Source: an uncultured Alphaproteobacteria bacterium | GTDB taxonomy: Bacteria > Pseudomonadota > Alphaproteobacteria > Rs-D84 | DNA length: 57,912 nucleotides | Assembly (NCBI GenBank): GCA_944389595.1 | Contig: CALXMY010000002.1 | Coordinates: 1 to 57,912, forward strand | Direction: 5' to 3' | Shown: positions 35,701 through 44,030 of the stretch, one piece after another | How the letters are laid out: every line of letters starts with the position of its first letter | Position numbering within the stretch: the first letter of the stretch is position 1 | Made by a program: the position numbers and the translations under genes | The notes under the pieces: generated by a model | Databases searched by the model: none | What the model saw: only the letters and a program-made list of their open reading frames with translations | What the model was told of the DNA's origin: nothing

Positions 35701-35817
35701 CACCGCGACCGCATTATGCGCGATGCTTTGATAAAAAATATGTCACAAAGTGAAAATGGTATGTACAACAAAGAAATAGAAGGGTATAATATATCTATAT
35801 CAATTGAAAAAGCATAA
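32791..35817 (+). CDS. ileS: Isoleucyl-tRNA synthetase, type 2 (eukaryote-like)
   Basis: Charges tRNA-Ile and edits Val-tRNA-Ile. Seen: 1008 residues. The N-terminal '[32 protein letters not shown]' with HIGH motif as HWGH, and '[11 protein letters not shown]', are of the longer eukaryote-like class found in Rickettsiales, chlamydiae and some others, known to be less sensitive to mupirocin. The editing domain contains '[19 protein letters not shown]' and '[20 protein letters not shown]'; KMSKS is '[10 protein letters not shown]'; the anticodon domain follows. GGAG is 12 nt before the ATG, slightly far. The small Cys-rich gene follows after 11 bp. Confidence 0.97.
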   Translation: [1008 protein letters not shown]

Positions 35818-35828
35818 AGGGGGAAATT

Positions 35829-36212
35829 ATGCATATGCATAAATCTGTACATTGGATTTTTTGGATTGTTGGAATTATTGTTGTATTCTTTGCCGGGTTT
35901 TATGTCGGCACGTTGGATGCACATGAACGTGATGTAATAATTACTTCGCAATGCGCCGGTATCACAATGGAACAAAGTGTTTCGGCAAATTTCGAAAGCA
36001 TCGACGGACAAATAATCCGCAACGAAAAACAGGAATCAGAAATCTATACAACACGTTGTATGTGCTTTGCATCCGATGCAATGCGTCAAAATGTATGGGT
36101 TGACACCATTGAAATTGCCGGCAACAGCGAGGATACCGTGCGCACCGAATGTGCCAATAATTGCCAGGCACTGTGCCAGGAACGCTTGGCCGGTTTTACA
36201 TTTATGGAATAA
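35829..36212 (+). CDS. Small membrane-anchored Cys-rich protein, unknown
   Basis: 127 residues, not recognised. Seen: one N-terminal transmembrane segment ('IFWIVGIIVVFFAGFYVGTL', residues about 10-29), then a soluble part with five Cys: one in 'ITSQCAG', a CMC pair in 'TTRCMCFASDA', and CANNC plus another C in 'RTECANNCQALCQER'. Six or so closely spaced cysteines outside the membrane suggest disulphides in the periplasm or metal binding. GGGGGA stands 4 nt before the ATG. It is between ileS and nth in a run of plus-strand genes. Confidence 0.75.
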   Translation: MHMHKSVHWIFWIVGIIVVFFAGFYVGTLDAHERDVIITSQCAGITMEQSVSANFESIDGQIIRNEKQESEIYTTRCMCFASDAMRQNVWVDTIEIAGNSEDTVRTECANNCQALCQERLAGFTFME

Positions 36213-36214
36213 AA

Positions 36215-36871
36215 TTGACACCTGAAATATATTTTTCACATGTTCCGACCGTAATAAACATGAATATACGGTCGGAATTATACAGTGTAAACGAATTTAC
36301 GTTTGCAGTTGCGGTAATATTGTCGGCCCAGGCAACTGATAAAAAAGTAAACGAGGTTACCCCCGCGTTATTTAGTGTTGCACCGTCGCCTGCAAAAATG
36401 ATTGCTTTGGGCGAAGATGGGTTAAAATCACATATTCGTGTTTTATCTTTCTTTAATAACAAGGCAAAAAGTATAATGGGCTTGGCCACGGCATTAATGA
36501 ATGATGCGGGTGGGGCGGATGATAATTATAAATTTCCAAAAAAATATCATAATCGTGACACATTAATGAAATTGCCGGGAATCGGTCAAAAAACAGCAAA
36601 TGTTATTATGAACGTGTTATGGGGCGCGCCAAACATTGGTGTGGATACTCATGTTTTCCGCAATGCACACAGATATGGTTGGGTTGATGCAAATGCAAAT
36701 ACACCGGAAAAAGTCGAAGAAGAATTATTAAAAATAATTCCAAAAAAATATCATTCAATTGTAAATCATGTAATGGTTTTACACGGTCGGTATATTTGTC
36801 GTGCACTGCGCCCAAAATGTAATGAATGCCCGGTGGCGCGGTGGTGTAATGCCCCGGATAAAATAATATAA
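36215..36871 (+). CDS. nth: Endonuclease III (Nth)
   Basis: DNA glycosylase/AP lyase for oxidised pyrimidines. Seen: 'AVAVILSAQATDKKVNEVTP' near residues 30-49, the helix-hairpin-helix 'LPGIGQKTANVIMNVLWG' with the catalytic Lys, the catalytic Asp in 'GVDTHVFRNAHRYG', and a [4Fe-4S] cluster C-x6-C-x2-C-x5-C in 'CRALRPKCNECPVARWC'. The start is uncertain: TTG at 36215 gives the usual length (218 residues) just after the upstream stop; an ATG at 36260 would trim the first helix; extending further would overlap the upstream gene. Ends at a terminator shared with pheT. Confidence 0.92.
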   Translation: MTPEIYFSHVPTVINMNIRSELYSVNEFTFAVAVILSAQATDKKVNEVTPALFSVAPSPAKMIALGEDGLKSHIRVLSFFNNKAKSIMGLATALMNDAGGADDNYKFPKKYHNRDTLMKLPGIGQKTANVIMNVLWGAPNIGVDTHVFRNAHRYGWVDANANTPEKVEEELLKIIPKKYHSIVNHVMVLHGRYICRALRPKCNECPVARWCNAPDKII

Positions 36872-36901
36872 AAACACCGGCATATGCCGGTGTTTTTTTT
36901 T
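36870..36901. terminator. Terminator between nth and pheT
   Basis: Seen: ACACCGGC/GCCGGTGT (36874-36893) with T8 on the right and A-rich left flank; converging genes share it. Confidence 0.88.
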
Positions 36902-39203
36902 ATTTGTCGCGAATTTGCGCGTTACATTTTTTTTCAACATTTGCAATTACCGCAGATTGCAGTTTTTGCAAATCATCATCCGACATTTTTTCGTTCGGTG
37001 TAATTGTTATTGTAAATGCAATTGATTTTTTACCGTTATCCATTGCATATGAATCAAAAACAATAACATCCGATATACGTGTATCTGCGCCACGCGCCGC
37101 GTTTGTTAAGTTTTCGGCCGGTGTTTCGGCATCAACAATAAACGCAAAATCGCGTGTTATTGGTTGAAATTCTGATAATTCCGGTTCGTGCACATACGCG
37201 CGCGCAGGCAGATTTTCAACATTATCCACAATGGCGATATTTACGCGCGTTTTTATTTTTAATGCATGCGCAACCATTGGTGATAATTCACCAAATTCGG
37301 CAATTTTATTTTTGCCCTGCATCACGGCACCATATCTGAACGGATGCACCCAACGTGGCGGATTTTGCGATGACACGGTAAAATTACGCCCATGCATTAA
37401 CGCAATTATATCAGATTTTACATCATAAATATCACATGTGCGATTTCGATGCGTCCAATGCCGCGGGGCGGTTTCACCACAACGCACAATACAAATTTGC
37501 GTATGTTGTGCACCTGGGGCGGCAGCATCAAACACGGTCCCCAGTTCAAACATATTCAAATTTGGATAACCACGATGTTCGTTTTCGGCGACGAATCCCA
37601 ATATGTTTCCTAATAAATTATTACGCGCGGTATCCATATCTTTGACAATAGGATTGGCGATTTTTATTATTTCTTTGTCTGATAAAATTGTTTCAATTTT
37701 TGAATTACCAAATCCGAATGATTTAGCCTCGTTCAAACCGCGCGCCGCCAAATCATGTTTTATTTCAATATAGTAATCATGATGTGGGGCACTGTCACAT
37801 GGTTTATGCACCGCGACACGCGCAATATTGTCATAACCATATATTCTGATTAATTCAGAAACTATATTTTCCGGTATCACAACATCAACACGCGCCGCAC
37901 GCGGTGTAATGCGCCACCGACCACCACGTTCAACAACATGGAATCCCAAATTTTCCAATATTTCACGTTGACGTGCGGAATCCATATCAATTCCTGTTTT
38001 ATGTGAAAATAATTCAGGATTGTATTCAATTTCGTGGACATTGTCTGGTATTTTTCCTGCAATCATTGTACCGACAATCGTGCCACCACATGCATCCATT
38101 ATAATATTTGCCGCACGCGCCAGCGCAATCCCGGTTATTGTTGGGTCAATTCCACGTTCATAACGATATGATGAATCCGTTGACAATCCCAAACGTTTCG
38201 AAGTTTTACGTACAGATACAGGATTAAAATATGCACTTTCCAAAATGATATTTTTTGTTTTATCGGTTGTCATCGCACGTGCGCCACCAATTACCCCCGC
38301 CAATGCCAATATACCCGCATCATCGGCAATTACCATGTCTGTTTCGCATAAATCGTGTGTATTCCCGAATAAATCTGTAAATTGTTCACCAGATTTGGCC
38401 ATGCGCACGGTTATATCACCATGAACAGCATCCGCATCAAAACAATGCATCGGCTGCCCAATATCATAACATACGTAATTTGTTGCATCCACAGGTGCAT
38501 TTTTCGGATTGATTCCAATCGCCGCCAAACGCGTTTTTATTTTTGCATCACTGGCAGATACGGTTATGTTATGAATTTCGCAAAACTGATAAACCGGACA
38601 TTTATCAGTTTCAATATGTACGGCGCGTTTTGATTTTACCGGCGATAATATTTCGTCATTTGGTGTTATATACTTTCCCGCACCACATGCGGCCAAATCA
38701 CGTGCAATACCACGCACAGCCAAATAATCGGGGCGATTTGGCGTAATTCCTGCATCAAATACAATCGCGGCATTTATAACCGGGCTGCCAATTTTTGTAT
38801 CCGGTGCCAATTCAATTATTCCACTGTGGTCATCGCCAATACCCAATTCACGCGCACTGCACATCATGCCATTTGACATTACACCACGTAATTTTCCGGC
38901 ACGGATTTCATGCCCGTCGATTACACAACCGGGCAATGCCAATGCAGATATTAACCCGACACGGGCATTTGGCGCACCGCATACAACCTGGCGCAATTGA
39001 CCAGTGCCATCATCGACCATCAATATATGCAAATGATCACTGTCCGGCACGGGTGTGCATTCAACAATTTTTGCCGCAATTGGGGAAATTGGAATTATTA
39101 AATCTTCGACCTCCAACCCGGTGCGTGTTAATATCTCTGCAATTTCAGTGGCCGATGCATTTGTTTCCAAATAGTCTGTTAACCAATCATATGTCCATTT
39201 CAT
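36900..39203 (-). CDS. pheT: Phenylalanyl-tRNA synthetase beta subunit
   Basis: With PheS forms the alpha2-beta2 enzyme; the beta subunit edits Tyr-tRNA-Phe and binds tRNA. Seen: 767 residues; N-terminal tRNA-binding domain ('VECTPVPDSDHLHILMVDDG...VVCGAPNARVGL'), B3/4 editing region ('AVRGIARDLAACGAGKY', 'PVDATNYVCYDIGQPMHCFDAD'), B5 domain, the catalytic-like core ('RYERGIDPTITGIALARAA') and a C-terminal ferredoxin-fold anticodon-binding domain ('LSEFQPITRDFAFIVD'). Starts 15 bp after pheS. Confidence 0.97.
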   Translation of the reverse strand: MKWTYDWLTDYLETNASATEIAEILTRTGLEVEDLIIPISPIAAKIVECTPVPDSDHLHILMVDDGTGQLRQVVCGAPNARVGLISALALPGCVIDGHEIRAGKLRGVMSNGMMCSARELGIGDDHSGIIELAPDTKIGSPVINAAIVFDAGITPNRPDYLAVRGIARDLAACGAGKYITPNDEILSPVKSKRAVHIETDKCPVYQFCEIHNITVSASDAKIKTRLAAIGINPKNAPVDATNYVCYDIGQPMHCFDADAVHGDITVRMAKSGEQFTDLFGNTHDLCETDMVIADDAGILALAGVIGGARAMTTDKTKNIILESAYFNPVSVRKTSKRLGLSTDSSYRYERGIDPTITGIALARAANIIMDACGGTIVGTMIAGKIPDNVHEIEYNPELFSHKTGIDMDSARQREILENLGFHVVERGGRWRITPRAARVDVVIPENIVSELIRIYGYDNIARVAVHKPCDSAPHHDYYIEIKHDLAARGLNEAKSFGFGNSKIETILSDKEIIKIANPIVKDMDTARNNLLGNILGFVAENEHRGYPNLNMFELGTVFDAAAPGAQHTQICIVRCGETAPRHWTHRNRTCDIYDVKSDIIALMHGRNFTVSSQNPPRWVHPFRYGAVMQGKNKIAEFGELSPMVAHALKIKTRVNIAIVDNVENLPARAYVHEPELSEFQPITRDFAFIVDAETPAENLTNAARGADTRISDVIVFDSYAMDNGKKSIAFTITITPNEKMSDDDLQKLQSAVIANVEKKCNAQIRDK

Positions 39204-39218
39204 TTTTTGCCCCCGTAA

Positions 39219-40166
39219 TTAAAAACCTGTTGCACGCAGCCAGCGCACATCACCATCATAAAATTGGCGTATGTCGTTCAGGCCATATTTTAACATTGCC
39301 AAACGGTCCCACCCAAAGCCAAAGGCGAATCCCTGGTATTCATCCGGATTAATATTGCAATTACGCAAAACATTCGGATGTACCATACCTGCGCCCATAA
39401 TTTCCAACCATTTATTATCACGCCACATCATATCAATTTCTATGCTGGGTTCTGTAAATGGGAAATAAGACGGCCGAATACGTAATTTAATATCATCCAT
39501 TTCAAAAAACCGTTTCAAAAATTCGCGCACGTCCGCAATTAAATCAGACATTGTAATATTTTTATCTATATACAATCCTTCGATTTGATGAAACATAGGG
39601 CTGTGTGTCGCGTCCATTTCTTTGCGGTATGTGGCACCAATGCCAAACATTTTTATTGGCGCACCTGTTTTTTCCATACTGCGGATTTGAATGGCGGATG
39701 TTTGCGTTCGCATAACATTGCCGTTTTCCAAGAAAAACGAGTCTTGCATATCGCGGGCAGGGTGATATTCCGGGGTATTTAATGCAGTAAAATTATGCCA
39801 GTCATCTTCGATTTCGGGACCGGTCCACATTTCATATCCGAACGATTCCAATATTATCGCGATATCTGATAAAGACTGGGTCAATGGATGTATTGTTCCG
39901 CGATTTTCCGGCAATGGGTTTAATGACACGTCCAAACGTTGGGATTCCAATGCCGCCATCATAACTGCGGTTTCTATTTCCGCCTGGCGCGTTTTAAACA
40001 ATTCGCGCAATTCCATATTTTCACGGTTAAGTGCGGCACGTGCATCATTATCCAAATCTTTCATTTGTTTTAATTTTGCGGTCATAGTCCCGTTTTTACC
40101 GAATACCTCTGCGTACAGTGCCTGTAATTCCGCCAATGTTTTTATATTTTTTATTTTTTCCTGCAT
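39219..40166 (-). CDS. pheS: Phenylalanyl-tRNA synthetase alpha subunit
   Basis: Catalytic subunit. Seen: 315 residues: an N-terminal coiled coil ('LAELQALYAEVFGKNGTMTAKLKQMKDLD'), motif 1 'HPLTQSLSDIAIILESFGYE', motif 2 'RTQTSAIQIRSMEK' with 'GATYRKEMDATHSPMFHQIEGLYID', and motif 3 'GFAFGFGWDRLAMLKYGLNDIRQFY'. The ATG at 40166 has GGGG 11 nt upstream. An in-frame ATG at 40205 lies in the rplT terminator hairpin and would add 'GRLFIFEHG'; it is less likely. pheST follows rplT as in E. coli. Confidence 0.96.
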   Translation of the reverse strand: MQEKIKNIKTLAELQALYAEVFGKNGTMTAKLKQMKDLDNDARAALNRENMELRELFKTRQAEIETAVMMAALESQRLDVSLNPLPENRGTIHPLTQSLSDIAIILESFGYEMWTGPEIEDDWHNFTALNTPEYHPARDMQDSFFLENGNVMRTQTSAIQIRSMEKTGAPIKMFGIGATYRKEMDATHSPMFHQIEGLYIDKNITMSDLIADVREFLKRFFEMDDIKLRIRPSYFPFTEPSIEIDMMWRDNKWLEIMGAGMVHPNVLRNCNINPDEYQGFAFGFGWDRLAMLKYGLNDIRQFYDGDVRWLRATGF

Positions 40167-40186
40167 AACATAAACCCCATGTTCAA

Positions 40187-40212
40187 AAATAAAAAGCCGT
40201 CCCATGACGGCT
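40187..40212 (-). terminator. Terminator or attenuator between rplT and pheST
   Basis: Seen on the minus strand: AGCCGTC/GACGGCT (40212-40195), followed by TTTTATTTTTG, 20 bp before pheS. No separate pheS promoter fits into the remaining 20 bp, so pheST must depend on read-through or on a promoter inside rplT. Confidence 0.75.
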
Positions 40213-40247
40213 TTATCATACAAAATAATATACCAACCGCCAAGGCC

Positions 40248-40616
40248 TTATTTAGCATCCGCGGTGATAAATCGTTTTGCCATATCAACCAATTTCGTGA
40301 AATTGGCATCGCCGGCATACGCCATTTCGGCCAAAACCTTGCGATCCAGGGCAATGCCCGCCTTTTTCAAACCATTCATGAATTGGCTGTATGTCATGCC
40401 ATTTGCACGTACGGCGGCATTAATACGAACAATCCACAAACCGCGAAATTCACGTTTTTTCACGCGACGATCACGATATGCATACTGTCCGGCCTTTTCC
40501 GTTTTTTCACGTGCGGCACGATATGTTGAATGATGACGGCCCAAATACCCCTTGGCACGCGCCAATATTTTATTATGTTTTTGTTTTACGGTTGTTCCGC
40601 GTTTAACCCTTGCCAT
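40248..40616 (-). CDS. rplT: Ribosomal protein bL20
   Basis: Early 50S assembly protein binding 23S rRNA. Seen: 122 residues, strongly basic, with '[58 protein letters not shown]' spanning the extended N-terminal arm and '[40 protein letters not shown]' the globular part (positions 1-58 and 60-100). In E. coli L20 represses rpmI-rplT by binding its mRNA. It lies 16 bp after rpmI. Confidence 0.98.
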   Translation of the reverse strand: MARVKRGTTVKQKHNKILARAKGYLGRHHSTYRAAREKTEKAGQYAYRDRRVKKREFRGLWIVRINAAVRANGMTYSQFMNGLKKAGIALDRKVLAEMAYAGDANFTKLVDMAKRFITADAK

Positions 40617-40632
40617 AATTTGCCCCCTTTAA

Positions 40633-40836
40633 TTATTTCAAACCATATGGGGCCAAGATTTTTGCCTGTCCCGTCATGTTATCATTTAAATATTGCGGTT
40701 TTGATCCAGCGTTATTTGCGCGTTTGGATTTATTACGCAACAGTTTTTTATGGGCATTTCTGGCCACACGGATTTTACCCGTTGCGGTCATTGACGCACG
40801 CTTTTTCAAATATGATTTTGTTTTTAATTTTGGCAT
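40633..40836 (-). CDS. rpmI: Ribosomal protein bL35
   Basis: Small 50S protein. Seen: 67 residues, 'MPKLKTKSYLKKRASMTATGKIRVARN' followed by 'HKKLLRNKSKRANN' and a C-terminal 'NDNMTGQAKILAPYGLK', which matches the family in length and pattern. AGAGG is 7 nt upstream of the ATG. The upstream 5' leader (40845-40890) has nested TGGCAAATGG / CCATTTGCCA repeats that could be part of an L20-controlled leader. infC, its usual partner, is absent here. Confidence 0.96.
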   Translation of the reverse strand: MPKLKTKSYLKKRASMTATGKIRVARNAHKKLLRNKSKRANNAGSKPQYLNDNMTGQAKILAPYGLK

Positions 40837-40939
40837 TTTTTAACCTCTTGATTTAACCTGATGGCAATGCCATTTGCCATTTTGGTTTATGTAACACGGG
40901 GCATATTTTGACATAATTAAATGAAAAATCAAGTTTTTA

Positions 40940-40968
40940 TTGAATATCTGTATTTTAGCGTCTAAACT
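40940..40968 (+). promoter_or_regulatory. Promoter of mreC-mreD-mrdA-rodA
   Basis: Seen: TTGAAT (40940-40945), 17-bp spacer, TAAACT (40963-40968), ending 10 bp before the mreC ATG, so the leader would be nearly absent; no Shine-Dalgarno is seen for mreC, consistent with a leaderless or near-leaderless start. Confidence 0.4.
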
Positions 40969-40977
40969 TAATGTCCG

Positions 40978-41799
40978 ATGAACCCGAATAAAGCATCTTC
41001 CAGATTGCGCACAATCATAAAATCCGCCGCGGCCGCGGCGGTGTTGCCCGTATTATTTATATATATAATGATTGCAAAGCCTGATTATGTGATAATGAAC
41101 GGGCTGGCACATATTGTGTTACCGGTGGCAAACTGGGTTGGGGATGTTATTACATGGCCCGTGCGCGCAATTGGGGCCGCAATTGATAATGTGCGCGAAT
41201 TGTCAAATTTACGCACAGAAAACGAAGAATTACGTGTGCGTTTGGACGATGCATTGCGGAATAAAAACGCATGCGATGTTGCAATGGCTGAAAATCAAAA
41301 ATTATCGCATGAATTAGATATTGTTCAAAACAGTGTGCGTGGCGCGGTTGTGGCGGATGTAACATATGACAATACCGCATTCCATCACAGTACATTTTTT
41401 ATAAACAAGGGCATTCGGCACGGTTTGGACGTTGGAATGGTTGTTGTATCAACCGATGGGATGTTGGTTGGGGTTATAACTGATGTTGCGGGGCATTTTT
41501 CACGCGTACGCGCATTAACTGATTCAAATACAAATATTGCCGTACGTATCGCGGGTTCCGAAGTATATGCGTTTTTACGCGGTAACGGTTCGGATACACC
41601 AACAATTGGTTTGTTCAGTGACCCGGAATTTCAACCGTCGGTCGGAATAAAGTTAATAACCAGTAATATCAGCGGGGTTTTACCCAATGGTATTATCGTT
41701 GGTGAAACAATTAATGAAACAGATGTAAAAATTCGACAGCCGGATACTTTATCACGTGTGATTGTTTTACAATTTGACGCGCAAAACGAATATAATTAA
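40978..41799 (+). CDS. mreC: Rod shape-determining protein MreC
   Basis: Bitopic elongasome protein that activates PBP2-RodA from the periplasmic side. Seen: 273 residues with one membrane helix ('AAAAVLPVLFIYIMIA', residues about 17-32), a coiled coil ('NLRTENEELRVRLDDALRNKNACDVAMAENQKLSHEL', about 77-113), then the two-domain beta barrel with 'FINKGIRHGLDVGMVVVSTDGMLVGVI' and 'GLFSDPEFQPSVGIKLITSNISGVLPNGIIVG'. mreD begins 4 bp after the stop. Confidence 0.95.
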   Translation: MNPNKASSRLRTIIKSAAAAAVLPVLFIYIMIAKPDYVIMNGLAHIVLPVANWVGDVITWPVRAIGAAIDNVRELSNLRTENEELRVRLDDALRNKNACDVAMAENQKLSHELDIVQNSVRGAVVADVTYDNTAFHHSTFFINKGIRHGLDVGMVVVSTDGMLVGVITDVAGHFSRVRALTDSNTNIAVRIAGSEVYAFLRGNGSDTPTIGLFSDPEFQPSVGIKLITSNISGVLPNGIIVGETINETDVKIRQPDTLSRVIVLQFDAQNEYN

Positions 41800-41803
41800 T
41801 AAA

Positions 41804-42262
41804 ATGAATGGTAAACTGATAAAATTTTTACGCGACGCGTTTCCGTTTATTGCCGTAATTGTATTATGGCGGTTGTCCGTGGCGTTTTGGAATCCGGCCG
41901 GCATATTGGCAATTATACCAATATTTTATTGTTCGTTTGTGCGGCCGGTGCCGTGGTTTACGCCATTTGCGATATTATTTTGTTTCCTAATCGATTATCG
42001 GTTTGACACATTGGTTTATTGGACGGCAATGTATTGTGTGTTTTACGCAATAAACGGTTTTCAAACATATTTTGATTTAACACGTGTTGATAAAAATGCA
42101 CTGTATGTTTTTATGGTATTTTTCGGTGTATGCACATTTATTCTGGTACTTGTTGGAATGAATGTTTCCAATCTGATGCGGGCGGGGTGGTTATTTGCAT
42201 GGACATCAACATTATATGTACCGATAACCGCACTTATCAAAAAGGTATATGATGATAGATAA
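41804..42262 (+). CDS. mreD: Rod shape-determining protein MreD
   Basis: Integral membrane partner of MreC. Seen: 152 residues with about five hydrophobic segments ('FIAVIVLWRLSVAF', 'GILAIIPIFYCSFV', 'FTPFAILFCFLIDY', 'LVYWTAMYCVFYAI', 'LYVFMVFFGVCTFILVLVGM'), the usual MreD size and topology. Sequence motifs in MreD are weak, so the call leans on position between mreC and mrdA. It overlaps mrdA by 14 bp. Confidence 0.85.
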   Translation: MNGKLIKFLRDAFPFIAVIVLWRLSVAFWNPAGILAIIPIFYCSFVRPVPWFTPFAILFCFLIDYRFDTLVYWTAMYCVFYAINGFQTYFDLTRVDKNALYVFMVFFGVCTFILVLVGMNVSNLMRAGWLFAWTSTLYVPITALIKKVYDDR

Positions 42263-44030
42263 GGAAGTTGCACGCACTTTTGACCGACGCAGCGCACTGT
42301 TTTTAACAGCGGGTGCAATTTTGACATCTGCGCTGGTTTTACGCATGTTGCAAATGCAACTGTTTGACTATCGGGAATATACAAAAAAAAGCGAAAACAA
42401 TTCATTCAGAATACAAATTAATATGCCCGAACGCGGAAAAATTTTATCGTCTGCGGGGACCCCGATTTCGCGCGATACAAAAACATATCGCATATACATT
42501 GTTCCCGAAGAAACCAAGGACATAGATGCTGTTATTTCTGTTGTTGCAACGGAATTAAAATTAAATAAAAAACGCATAAACAAAATATATGCACGCATAA
42601 AAAAGCAGGCTAAATTTCAACCGGTGTTGGTCAGCGAAAATTCAAATTGGGCGGAATTGGCCGCATTACAGGCAAAAAACATACCTGGTTTGCATGTACG
42701 CAGTGGATTCAGCCGTGTATACGAAATGGGTCCGGCCGGTGCACAAATTTTCGGATACGTCGGTGACCCGACAGAACCCGTGCCAAATGCACCATTTTTT
42801 ACGACCGGCATTACCGGCCTGGAACGTCGGTTTAATAACGAATTGGCTGGTATTCCCGGGCAAACTGTAATGATTACAAATGCCGTTGGCCGTATTACCG
42901 GCGAAGATAAATCGCAATTTCGACCGGCTGTTACCGGTGGAAATATTCAAACAACAATAAACGACGTGGCACAACGTACAATGTATGATGCGCTGTTAAT
43001 GCATAAATCAGGGTGCGGGGTTGCATTAGATATTGAAACCGGTGATATATTGGCGATGGTTTCCACCCCCAGTTTTGATGCGAATATATTTTCCGGCGAT
43101 GATGGCGACGAATATATTGCATCATTGCGTAACGATTATATGAAACCTTTTATGAACAAAACAATCGAAGGTTTATATCCACCGGGTTCCACATTTAAAA
43201 TTGTTGTCGCATTGGCCGCGCTGGAGGCCGGCGCAATAACCCCAAATGAAAAAATTCACTGTCCGGGATACTGGGATTATGGTGACAGACGTTACCATTG
43301 CTGGGAAGACCATGGTCATGGTTGGGTAACGTTGGCGGATGCACTGAAACATTCATGCGACATATATTTCTATCAATTGGCATTGCGCATTGGTATTGAT
43401 TCGATAAAGGAAATGGCCATAAAACTGGGGTTCACCCAAAAATATATGGATGATATATTATCACGTGAAATGGCCGGGATTATTCCAGACAGACACTGGA
43501 AAGAAGAGACCATAGGTTACCAATGGGTGCACGGTGATACGATTATTTCCGGTATTGGCCAGGGATTTACATTAACAAATTGTTTGCAATTGGCGGTTAT
43601 GATGGCACGTACTGCATCAAACAAGGTTGTAATGCCGCGATTAATTTTAACAAATGAAAAACCGCAATTTGCAAATCTGGGGTTACAACAAAAAAATATA
43701 AATGCTGTTATGCAGGGATTGGAACAGGTCACGCGCAAGGGCGGAACAGCCGCATATGGCGCAATAAATGTAAATGGCGCACGTATGGCCGGGAAAACAG
43801 GTACATCGCAGGTGCGCAGTATTTCACGTGCAGAACGTGAAAGTGGTGTTTTAACCAATGAACAATTAAAATGGAATCTGCGTAATCATGGATTATTTGT
43901 TGGATATGCCCCAACAAACAATCCAAAATATGCCGTATGCGCAATAACTGAACATTCGGGTGGTGCTGGGCCGGCTGTACGCACAGTTGCCGCAACAATG
44001 CGCGTTTTATTGGGGGATAAAAAGAAATAA
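42249..44030 (+). CDS. mrdA: Penicillin-binding protein 2 (elongation transpeptidase)
   Basis: Class B PBP cross-linking peptidoglycan during elongation. Seen: 593 residues with an N-terminal membrane anchor ('LFLTAGAILTSALVLRML', about 17-34), the pedestal domain, and the transpeptidase domain with S-x-x-K at 314-317 ('PPGSTFKIV'), the S-C-D motif near 369-371, and 'KTGTSQV'. The zinc-binding insertion 'HCPGYWDYGDRRYHCWEDHGHG' (338-359) resembles that of E. coli PBP2. Overlaps mreD by 14 bp and rodA by 1 bp. Confidence 0.97.
   Translation: MMIDKEVARTFDRRSALFLTAGAILTSALVLRMLQMQLFDYREYTKKSENNSFRIQINMPERGKILSSAGTPISRDTKTYRIYIVPEETKDIDAVISVVATELKLNKKRINKIYARIKKQAKFQPVLVSENSNWAELAALQAKNIPGLHVRSGFSRVYEMGPAGAQIFGYVGDPTEPVPNAPFFTTGITGLERRFNNELAGIPGQTVMITNAVGRITGEDKSQFRPAVTGGNIQTTINDVAQRTMYDALLMHKSGCGVALDIETGDILAMVSTPSFDANIFSGDDGDEYIASLRNDYMKPFMNKTIEGLYPPGSTFKIVVALAALEAGAITPNEKIHCPGYWDYGDRRYHCWEDHGHGWVTLADALKHSCDIYFYQLALRIGIDSIKEMAIKLGFTQKYMDDILSREMAGIIPDRHWKEETIGYQWVHGDTIISGIGQGFTLTNCLQLAVMMARTASNKVVMPRLILTNEKPQFANLGLQQKNINAVMQGLEQVTRKGGTAAYGAINVNGARMAGKTGTSQVRSISRAERESGVLTNEQLKWNLRNHGLFVGYAPTNNPKYAVCAITEHSGGAGPAVRTVAATMRVLLGDKKK

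Noticed and set aside
36161..36214. Upstream extension of nth inside the Cys-rich gene
   Set aside because: It would overlap the preceding gene by 50 bp and adds residues unlike any Nth N-terminus.
38795..39352. Long plus-strand frame of 185 codons opposite pheT and pheS
   Set aside because: It is His/Pro/Arg-rich and lies wholly antisense to well-conserved genes, the pattern of a shadow frame.
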